A program made the position numbers and the translations under genes. A stretch of DNA of 64,000 nt from Phytophthora sp. 'mugwort' (Eukaryota; Oomycota; Peronosporomycetes; Peronosporales; Peronosporaceae): NCBI GenBank assembly GCA_033558025.1, contig JAUCEF010000013.1:1853001-1917000 (forward strand), written 5' to 3'. Shown here one piece after another: positions 56,050 through 64,000 of this stretch (the first letter of the stretch is position 1; each line of letters opens with the position of its first letter). A model generated the notes under the pieces. That model saw only the letters and a list, made by a program, of their open reading frames with translations. It did not search any database and was not told where the DNA came from.

Positions 56050-57378
56050 TTGACGATTTACAAATGCTGTACATCATCACACGCGTCCGTGCGCCAAGCT
56101 ATAAAAAATGCTCTGCAACTTCGTGTTATTTGGTCCTTCTTCGTCAAGGCACATACGAAGAACATCAGCTCATGGGTCGGGGCCCGAGCCTTCTCCTTGC
56201 CGCGACGAGCGCGCTCCTCCATCTCCAATTTTCTTTTTCAGCCTACGCCTTCTCAACGAAGTAGTGCGCCTCTCCGAGCAGCCCCTTTATCACGACGTCA
56301 TTATTTACGCACACGCGGCGCGACATTCGTTTTCCTCGCGTGCCATTATCATCATTTCAAATATGTTGACACCCATGGTGTTGGTGGTGTTCTCGAGGTC
56401 CCTGAACTGTTTCATCAGCACGGTAGTTGCTTTAGCGGCTCTCATACACTATGCTTTAGCGTAACTAGCCTCAAGCAACTCCTCGTCATCCTCGTCATTA
56501 TGCCCTATGGTGTCGGCAATTCGGTCAAATTGCGTCCTCTCAGTCTGTTAGAAGACTTGCTGAGTTTGGGTAGTGCAGCACCTCCTCTTCATCGAGCGTC
56601 CGACCAACCGATGGCTTGCCAGGTCGTGGCGTAGTTGTAAATGCATCACTTGCCGGCAGGGTCGTATCATGCTTTTATAACCCTGATCTACCGGATGTAC
56701 ATGCGAAGGTCTGACTCAGCCGAGGATGGACCCGAGGTACTAGCAAACGCATCCAACCCTTCGTAGACCTCTAATAGACCCGATCCATCGCCACTGATCT
56801 CGACGACCAGTGTGGTGGAGAAGTTAACATCAGTTTTTCCATCGTGCTGGTATGCATCCTCGCGGTGGATCGAGCCGCCAATAGTAGCGCTCGTGACGTC
56901 AATGTTGTTGCCATCGACAGCAGAGTTATCTTCGACGCGGCGGTCATGACCGAATCCCCTCGCCCTCTAATTCGAAGCAAAGATCCGGGCCCTGATGCTC
57001 TTCGATCTCGTCTTCATCGTCGGCGTCGGCCGCACCATCCATCTCCACCACTTGGCTTTCTCATTACAGCTTGTTTCAAAGGTTTACCTAGGAGGCAAGT
57101 CAGTCACGCCGGTTGATTTCTAGGTGTCGTACATTATCTTAAACTTCCGCCGGAGACTCTCATAGTCGCGCTCGCCACGCCGTGCCCGCGGCTAGAATGT
57201 TAGAATTGTAGTCGGCAGCGAGACACCTCCATTCATCCTTTTCCAGAGGAAGATACTTCGCGACAGGTGCTTGTAGGTGACGCACCATGTAACTTGTAGT
57301 TGGTACTTCCAGTAAGCTTAGCGATCTGTACAGTTTACTACGAGCACGCGAGCACGTCGGACTTGGGAACAAATACAC
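56050..57378 (-). pseudogene. Decayed SANT/Myb-type gene
   Basis: Minus-strand pieces in order: LEKDEWRCLAADYNSN (57243-57196), then, one frame over, DYESLRRKFKIMYDT and STGVTDLPP (about 57175-57085), the hallmark end of oomycete SANT/Myb-like domains ('SLRRKFK.LY..RKPTG'). Next comes an acidic segment (VEMDGAADADDEDEIEEHQGPD, about 57055-56990), SSNRLRGRNLTEL near 56540, QFRDLENTT near 56400, and a basic coiled coil near 56220. These follow the layout of a recurrent Phytophthora SANT-domain family. There are many stops and frame changes. The first piece has no ATG. Confidence 0.5.
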
Positions 57379-57392
57379 GGCAACGGCCGCAA

Positions 57393-57414
57393 GGGGGGGG
57401 GGGGGGGGGGGGGG
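57393..57414. repeat. G22 homopolymer
   Basis: A run of 22 G (C on the other strand) about 210 bp before the first tRNA repeat. It could form quadruplex structure or mark an assembly weak point. Confidence 0.9.
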
Positions 57415-58010
57415 CTATGTAGGTGAGGGATGCCCTGGATGTGCTATGAGCAGAAGGTATACGTGTTGCTTTGCATTGGACAAATTTATAGTGCTCGCTG
57501 TCGGAGAGCACACGGGGGCGCCGGAACCATGGAAGCACCCGTGGTGCCTCTACCACCAACGAATCGCCTTGAAAGAATGAGCGCCAGCTTAGACAGCAGG
57601 ATCGCACGCAAATTATCATATACGCGATGCCCGCACCCTCGAGCTCTCCCGGACACATCTCTATCTGCCACGTCTGCCGATCGCTCCCAGTCCGTCCCTC
57701 GCTCATCATCGCGGCTACACCTCAAGTTGACGGCCTGTGGCCTGAGTGGTCCGCATTACGTCTATGCTGATAGTCCGGCCGGCTCGAATGTTAAGAATAC
57801 CTGGCCATGCCTCCCAGCAGACCCGAAATAATTGACAACATCGAAAGCGCCATACGTTCGAAAGCAGTATCTATGTTCGTGAATAGCGGTCCGGGGTCTG
57901 TCGGTAGGACAGGACACAACACGTCGGGACTGTGTAGGCAGTGGCAAAATACACAAGGCATGCAACAAGCAGCAGAGAGTCTCGAACGGCCGTTGACGGA
58001 GACAAGAAGA

Positions 58011-58082
58011 AGCGCGGGACCGGGATTGAACCAGTGACCCTTCGAGCTGCAATCGAACGCTCTACCACTGAGCTACCCGCGC
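58011..58082 (-). tRNA. tRNA-Cys (GCA), copy 1
   Basis: A 72-nt cloverleaf: acceptor GCGCGGG pairs perfectly with CCCGCGC; D arm GCTC/GAGC; anticodon arm TTCGA-TTGCAGC-TCGAA with anticodon GCA after U33; 5-nt variable loop; T arm ACTGG/CCGGT with TTCAATC loop; discriminator U73 as required for Cys. Internal box A (TAGCTCAGTGG) and box B (GGTTCAATCC) supply a Pol III promoter. No intron. There is no T-run directly behind the gene; the first TTTT on the transcribed strand is about 61 nt downstream (57949-57946). Confidence 0.97.
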
Positions 58083-58563
58083 GTCGAACCCTAACTATCC
58101 GCTACATCGTTTCAAAAATCTGGTTTGCTGGCCCGGCACAGCCACACCTGCGCATCGACGCACGCTCGGCCTCGCCGCCGACCCCCCGCACCCTCCAGCT
58201 CTCCCGGACACATCTATCTGCCACGTCTGCCGATCGCTCCCAGTCCGTCCCTCGCTCATCATGGCGGCTACACCTCAAGTTGACGGCCTGTGGCCTGAGT
58301 GGTCCGCATTACGTCTATGCTGATAGTCCGGCCGGCTCGAATGTTAAGAATACCTGGCCATGCCTCCCAGCAGACCCGAAATAATTGACAACATCGAAAG
58401 CGCCATACGTTCGAAAGCAGTATCTATGTTCGTGAATAGCGGTCCGGGGTCTGTCGGTAGGACACGACACAACACGTCGGGACTGTGTAGGCAGTGGCAA
58501 AATACACAAGGCATGCAACAAGCAGCAGAGAGTCTCGAACGGCCGTTGACGGAGACAAGAAGA

Positions 58564-58635
58564 AGCGCGGGACCGGGATTGAACCAGTGACCCTTCGAGC
58601 TGCAATCGAACGCTCTACCACTGAGCTACCCGCGC
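58564..58635 (-). tRNA. tRNA-Cys (GCA), copy 2
   Basis: Sequence appears identical to copy 1, in the same position within its repeat unit. Confidence 0.97.
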
Positions 58636-59118
58636 GTCGAACCCTAACTATCCGCTACATCGTTTCAAAAATCTGGTTTGCAGGCCCGGCACAGCCACAC
58701 CTGCGCATCGACGCACGCTCGGCCTCGCCGCCGACCCCCCGCACCCTCCAGCTCTCCCGGACACATCTCTATCTGCCACGTCTGCCGATCGCTCTCAGTC
58801 CGTCCCTCGCTCATCATGGCGGCTACACCTCAAGTTGACGGCCTGTGGCCTGAGTGGTCCGCATTACGTCTATGCTGATAGTCCGGCCGGCTCGAATGTT
58901 AAGAATACCTGGCCATGCCTCCCAGCAGACCCGAAATAATTGACAACATCGAAAGCGCCATACGTTCGAAAGCAGTATCTATGTTCGTGAATAGCGGTCC
59001 GGGGTCTGTCGGTAGGACACGACACAACACGTCGGGACTGTGTAGGCAGTGGCAAAATACACAAGGCATGCAACAAGCAGCAGAGAGTCTCGAACGGCCG
59101 TTGACGGAGACAAGAAGA

Positions 59119-59190
59119 AGCGCGGGACCGGGATTGAACCAGTGACCCTTCGAGCTGCAATCGAACGCTCTACCACTGAGCTACCCGCGC
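59119..59190 (-). tRNA. tRNA-Cys (GCA), copy 3
   Basis: Identical cloverleaf to copy 1; the upstream unit is the first of the 555-bp type. Confidence 0.97.
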
Positions 59191-59673
59191 GTCGAACCCT
59201 AACTATCCGCTACATCGTTTCAAAAATCTGGTTTGCTGGCCCGGCACAGCCACACCTGCGCATCGACGCACGCTCGGCCTCGCCGCCGACCCCCCGCACC
59301 CTCCAGCTCTCCCGGACACATCTCTATCTGCCACGTCTGCCGATCGCTCCCAGTCCGTCCCTCGCTCATCATGGCGGCTACACCTCAAGTTGACGGCCTG
59401 TGGCCTGAGTGGTCCGCATTACGTCTATGCTGATAGTCCGGCCGGCTCGAATGTTAAGAATACCTGGCCATGCCTCCCAGCAGACCCGAAATAATTGACA
59501 ACATCGAAAGCGCCATACGTTCGAAAGCAGTATCTATGTTCGTGAATAGCGGTCCGGGGTCTGTCGGTAGGACAGGACACAACACGTCGGGACTGTGTAG
59601 GCAGTGGCAAAATACACAAGGCATGCAACAAGCAGCAGAGAGTCTCGAACGGCCGTTGACGGAGACAAGAAGA

Positions 59674-59745
59674 AGCGCGGGACCGGGATTGAACCAGTGA
59701 CCCTTCGAGCTGCAATCGAACGCTCTACCACTGAGCTACCCGCGC
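59674..59745 (-). tRNA. tRNA-Cys (GCA), copy 4
   Basis: Identical cloverleaf; 555 bp from copy 3. Its 3' trailer region carries the GACAGG variant shared with copy 1. Confidence 0.97.
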
Positions 59746-60228
59746 GTCGAACCCTAACTATCCGCTACATCGTTTCAAAAATCTGGTTTGCAGGCCCGGC
59801 ACAGCCACACCTGCGCATCGACGCACGCTCGGCCTCGCCGCCGACCCCCCGCACCCTCCAGCTCTCCCGGACACATCTCTATCTGCCACGTCTGCCGATC
59901 GCTCTCAGTCCGTCCCTCGCTCATCATGGCGGCTACACCTCAAGTTGACGGCCTGTGGCCTGAGTGGTCCGCATTACGTCTATGCTGATAGTCCGGTCGG
60001 CTCGAATGTTAAGAATACCTGGCCATGCCTCCCAGCAGACCCGAAATAATTGACAACATCGAAAGCGCCATACGTTCGAAAGCAGTATCTATGTTCGTGA
60101 ATAGCGGTCCGGGGTCTGTCGGTAGGACACGACACAACACGTCGGGACTGTGTAGGCAGTGGCAAAATACACAAGGCATGCAACAAGCAGCAGAGAGTCT
60201 CGAACGGCCGTTGACGGAGACAAGAAGA

Positions 60229-60300
60229 AGCGCGGGACCGGGATTGAACCAGTGACCCTTCGAGCTGCAATCGAACGCTCTACCACTGAGCTACCCGCGC
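60229..60300 (-). tRNA. tRNA-Cys (GCA), copy 5
   Basis: Identical cloverleaf; the base two positions upstream of the gene differs (GTTGAACCC instead of GTCGAACCC on the plus strand), the only change this close to any copy. Confidence 0.97.
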
Positions 60301-60781
60301 GTTGAACCCTAACTATCCGCTACATCGTTTCAAAAATCTGGTTTGCAGGCCCGGCACAGCCACACCTGCGCATCGACGCACGCTCGGCCTCGCCGCCGAC
60401 CCCCCGCACCCTCCAGCTCTCCCGGACACATCTATCTGCCACGTCTGCCGATCGCTCCCAGTCCGTCCCTCGCTCATCATGGCGGCTACACCTCAAGTTG
60501 ACGGCCTGTGGCCTGAGTGGTCCGCATTACGTCTATGCTGATAGTCCGGTCGGCTCGAATGTTAAGAATACCTGGCCATGCCTCCCAGCAGACCCGAAAT
60601 AATTGACAACATCGAAAGCGCCATACGTTCGAAAGCAGTATCTATGTTCGTGAATAGCGGTCCGGGGTCTGTCGGTAGGACACGACACAACACGTCGGGA
60701 CTGTGTAGGCAGTGGCAAAATACACAAGGCATGCAACAAGCAGCAGAGAGTCTCGAACGGCCGTTGACGGAGACAAGAAGA

Positions 60782-60853
60782 AGCGCGGGACCGGGATTGA
60801 ACCAGTGACCCTTCGAGCTGCAATCGAACGCTCTACCACTGAGCTACCCGCGC
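60782..60853 (-). tRNA. tRNA-Cys (GCA), copy 6
   Basis: Identical cloverleaf; 553 bp from copy 5. Confidence 0.97.
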
Positions 60854-61334
60854 GTCGAACCCTAACTATCCGCTACATCGTTTCAAAAATCTGGTTTGCT
60901 GGCCCAGCACAGCCACACCTGCGCATCGACGCACGCTCGGCCTCGCCGCCGACCCCCCGCACCCTCCAGCTCTCCCGGACACATCTATCTGCCACGTCTG
61001 CCGATCGCTCCCAGTCCGTCCCTCGCTCATCATGGCGGCTACACCTCAAGTTGACGGCCTGTGGCCTGAGTGGTCCGCATTACGTCTATGCTGATAGTCC
61101 GGTCGGCTCGAATGTTAAGAATACCTGGCCATGCCTCCCAGCAGACCCGAAATAATTGACAACATCGAAAGCGCCATACGTTCGAAAGCAGTATCTATGT
61201 TCGTGAATAGCGGTCCGGGGTCTGTCGGTAGGACACGACACAACACGTCGGGACTGTGTAGGCAGTGGCAAAATACACAAGGCATGCAACAAGCAGCAGA
61301 GAGTCTCGAACGGCCGTTGACGGAGACAAGAAGA

Positions 61335-61406
61335 AGCGCGGGACCGGGATTGAACCAGTGACCCTTCGAGCTGCAATCGAACGCTCTACCACTGAGCTAC
61401 CCGCGC
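61335..61406 (-). tRNA. tRNA-Cys (GCA), copy 7
   Basis: Identical cloverleaf; the spacers following copies 6, 7 and 8 share a GGCCCAGCAC variant. Confidence 0.97.
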
Positions 61407-61887
61407 GTCGAACCCTAACTATCCGCTACATCGTTTCAAAAATCTGGTTTGCTGGCCCAGCACAGCCACACCTGCGCATCGACGCACGCTCGGCCTCGCC
61501 GCCGACCCCCCGCACCCTCCAGCTCTCCCGGACACATCTATCTGCCACGTCTGCCGATCGCTCCCAGTCCGTCCCTCGCTCATCATGGCGGCTACACCTC
61601 AAGTTGACGGCCTGTGGCCTGAGTGGTCCGCATTACGTCTATGCTGATAGTCCGGTCGGCTCGAATGTTAAGAATACCTGGCCATGCCTCCCAGCAGACC
61701 CGAAATAATTGACAACATCGAAAGCGCCATACGTTCGAAAGCAGTATCTATGTTCGTGAATAGCGGTCCGGGGTCTGTCGGTAGGACACGACACAACACG
61801 TCGGGACTGTGTAGGCAGTGGCAAAATACACAAGGCATGCAACAAGCAGCAGAGAGTCTCGAACGGCCGTTGACGGAGACAAGAAGA

Positions 61888-61959
61888 AGCGCGGGACCGG
61901 GATTGAACCAGTGACCCTTCGAGCTGCAATCGAACGCTCTACCACTGAGCTACCCGCGC
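61888..61959 (-). tRNA. tRNA-Cys (GCA), copy 8
   Basis: Identical cloverleaf in a 553-bp unit. Confidence 0.97.
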
Positions 61960-62440
61960 GTCGAACCCTAACTATCCGCTACATCGTTTCAAAAATCTGG
62001 TTTGCTGGCCCAGCACAGCCACACCTGCGCATCGACGCACGCTCGGCCTCGCCGCCGACCCCCCGCACCCTCCAGCTCTCCCGGACACATCTATCTGCCA
62101 CGTCTGCCGATCGCTCCCAGTCCGTCCCTCGCTCATCATGGCGGCTACACCTCAAGTTGACGGCCTGTGGCCTGAGTGGTCCGCATTACGTCTATGCTGA
62201 TAGTCCGGTCGGCTCGAATGTTAAGAATACCTGGCCATGCCTCCCAGCAGACCCGAAATAATTGACAACATCGAAAGCGCCATACGTTCGAAAGCAGTAT
62301 CTATGTTCGTGAATAGCGGTCCGGGGTCTGTCGGTAGGACACGACACAACACGTCGGGACTGTGTAGGCAGTGGCAAAATACACAAGGCATGCAACAAGC
62401 AGCAGAGAGTCTCGAACGGCCGTTGACGGAGACAAGAAGA

Positions 62441-62512
62441 AGCGCGGGACCGGGATTGAACCAGTGACCCTTCGAGCTGCAATCGAACGCTCTACCACTG
62501 AGCTACCCGCGC
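62441..62512 (-). tRNA. tRNA-Cys (GCA), copy 9
   Basis: Identical cloverleaf; the following spacer has CACGTCTATC, seen again after copy 11. Confidence 0.97.
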
Positions 62513-62993
62513 GTCGAACCCTAACTATCCGCTACATCGTTTCAAAAATCTGGTTTGCTGGCCCGGCACAGCCACACCTGCGCATCGACGCACGCTCGGC
62601 CTCGCCGCCGACCCCCCGCACCCTCCAGCTCTCCCGGACACGTCTATCTGCCACGTCTGCCGATCGCTCCCAGTCCGTCCCTCGCTCATCATGGCGGCTA
62701 CACCTCAAGTTGACGGCCTGTGGCCTGAGTGGTCCGCATTACGTCTATGCTGATAGTCCGGTCGGCTCGAATGTTAAGAATACCTGGCCATGCCTCCCAG
62801 CAGACCCGAAATAATTGACAACATCGAAAGCGCCATACGTTCGAAAGCAGTATCTATGTTCGTGAATAGCGGTCCGGGGTCTGTCGGTAGGACACGACAC
62901 AACACGTCGGGACTGTGTAGGCAGTGGCAAAATACACAAGGCATGCAACAAGCAGCAGAGAGTCTCGAACGGCCGTTGACGGAGACAAGAAGA

Positions 62994-63065
62994 AGCGCGG
63001 GACCGGGATTGAACCAGTGACCCTTCGAGCTGCAATCGAACGCTCTACCACTGAGCTACCCGCGC
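62994..63065 (-). tRNA. tRNA-Cys (GCA), copy 10
   Basis: Identical cloverleaf; the following spacer reverts to CACATCTATC and has the CTCTCAG variant. Confidence 0.97.
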
Positions 63066-63546
63066 GTCGAACCCTAACTATCCGCTACATCGTTTCAAAA
63101 ATCTGGTTTGCTGGCCCGGCACAGCCACACCTGCGCATCGACGCACGCTCGGCCTCGCCGCCGACCCCCCGCACCCTCCAGCTCTCCCGGACACATCTAT
63201 CTGCCACGTCTGCCGATCGCTCTCAGTCCGTCCCTCGCTCATCATGGCGGCTACACCTCAAGTTGACGGCCTGTGGCCTGAGTGGTCCGCATTACGTCTA
63301 TGCTGATAGTCCGGTCGGCTCGAATGTTAAGAATACCTGGCCATGCCTCCCAGCAGACCCGAAATAATTGACAACATCGAAAGCGCCATACGTTCGAAAG
63401 CAGTATCTATGTTCGTGAATAGCGGTCCGGGGTCTGTCGGTAGGACACGACACAACACGTCGGGACTGTGTAGGCAGTGGCAAAATACACAAGGCATGCA
63501 ACAAGCAGCAGAGAGTCTCGAACGGCCGTTGACGGAGACAAGAAGA

Positions 63547-63618
63547 AGCGCGGGACCGGGATTGAACCAGTGACCCTTCGAGCTGCAATCGAACGCTCTA
63601 CCACTGAGCTACCCGCGC
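63547..63618 (-). tRNA. tRNA-Cys (GCA), copy 11
   Basis: Identical cloverleaf; the next copy would begin at about 64100, outside the window. Confidence 0.97.
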
Positions 63619-64000
63619 GTCGAACCCTAACTATCCGCTACATCGTTTCAAAAATCTGGTTTGCTGGCCCGGCACAGCCACACCTGCGCATCGACGCACG
63701 CTCGGCCTCGCCGCCGACCCCCCGCACCCTCCAGCTCTCCCGGACACGTCTATCTGCCACGTCTGCCGATCGCTCCCAGTCCGTCCCTCGCTCATCATGG
63801 CGGCTACACCTCAAGTTGACGGCCTGTGGCCTGAGTGGTCCGCATTACGTCTATGCTGATAGTCCGGTCGGCTCGAATGTTAAGAATACCTGGCCATGCC
63901 TCCCAGCAGACCCGAAATAATTGACAACATCGAAAGCGCCATACGTTCGAAAGCAGTATCTATGTTCGTGAATAGCGGTCCGGGGTCTGTCGGTAGGACA

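Larger units (their letters stand above)
57627..64000. repeat. Tandem array of 553/555-bp tRNA-Cys units
   Basis: Homology begins at about 57627 and continues to the window edge, about 11.5 units. Unit starts step by 553, 555, 555, 555, then 553 repeatedly. The two lengths differ by one CT in a CTCTATCTG/CTATCTG site. Units differ at only a few positions (for example GGCCGGCTC in the leftmost four and GGTCGGCTC in the rest; GACAGG or GACACG; CTCTCAG or CTCCCAG). Each unit has one tRNA-Cys gene on minus and a spacer of about 481 bp without protein-coding sense. The leftmost unit is the most divergent (TCATCGCGG instead of TCATGGCGG), as expected at an array edge. It resembles rDNA-style concerted evolution. 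Confidence 0.97.

Noticed and set aside
1..57000. RXLR or Crinkler effector genes
   Set aside because: I looked for a signal peptide followed by RxLR...EER, or LFLAK/HVLVxxP motifs, in ATG-initiated frames and saw none. The only convincing secreted products are the 3.2-4.5 kb protein and the broken lectin-NLP.
57800..57825. Possible 5S rRNA start (GGCCATGCC) in the spacer
   Set aside because: Only nine bases resemble a 5S gene; internal control region and length are not present.
58083..58100. Telomere-like CCCTAAC in each spacer
   Set aside because: A single heptamer per unit with no tandem repetition; chance.
57941..58384. Repeated 114-147-codon plus-strand ORFs in every unit (contain RGTGIEPVTLRAAIERSTT)
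   Set aside because: This is the antisense translation of the tRNA-Cys gene, a well-known source of spurious proteins in databases. The opposite-strand frame (MVERSIAARRVTGSIP) is the sense translation of the same tRNA. Repetition of the ORF only reflects repetition of the unit.
57627..64000. CRISPR-like array because of strict periodicity
   Set aside because: Units are 553/555 bp and uniform through their whole length, with no short-repeat/unique-spacer structure, and the DNA is eukaryotic.

Overview
The window is eukaryotic nuclear DNA from an oomycete, most likely a Phytophthora-type plant pathogen. The evidence is compact genes with short GT-AG introns (about 70-120 bp), a very good oomycete Inr/FPR-like core promoter, a tandem pair of proteins of the oomycete bZIP/START-like ('M96 mating-specific') type, a lectin-NLP secreted protein relic, and decayed transposases of the kinds that fill Phytophthora genomes. 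Gene predictions rest on open frames, protein motifs recognised by eye and splice sites that restore frame; no database search was run.

Layout. 0-3.2 kb: hAT-like transposase relic and three strong foldbacks. 3.2-16.2 kb is a housekeeping island: a secreted protein (-), a ZIP metal transporter (+), the 2089-aa ribosome-biogenesis factor HEATR1/UTP10 (-), and a six-exon HMG-CoA lyase (+) divergent from it across a 300-bp shared promoter. 16.2-38.7 kb is a transposon graveyard: a PIF/Harbinger element with TIRs and target-site duplication, and pieces of pogo/CENP-B-like, mariner-like, IS630-like, MULE and ISXO2-like transposases plus an RNase H fragment. 38.8-41.7 kb is a second gene island: a five-exon CHMP6/VPS20 ESCRT-III gene and a CNNM/DUF21-CBS membrane protein. 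43.1-44.6 kb: a broken gene for a jacalin-like lectin fused to an NLP domain. 45.2-47.5 kb: a second Harbinger pair, Myb/SANT-like ORF open, transposase broken. 47.9-52.4 kb: two intact three-exon bZIP/START-like paralogues with a decayed third copy between them. 53.5-56.0 kb: a truncated Copia retrotransposon. 56-57.4 kb: a decayed SANT-type gene.

57.6 kb to the right edge is the most striking part: a head-to-tail array of nearly identical 553/555-bp units, each carrying one tRNA-Cys(GCA) gene on the minus strand. Eleven complete tRNA genes are visible and the array runs out of the window. All eleven tRNA sequences look identical, with paired acceptor, D, anticodon and T stems and U73. This looks like a concerted-evolution tRNA array, comparable in organisation to rDNA rather than to ordinary dispersed tRNA genes.
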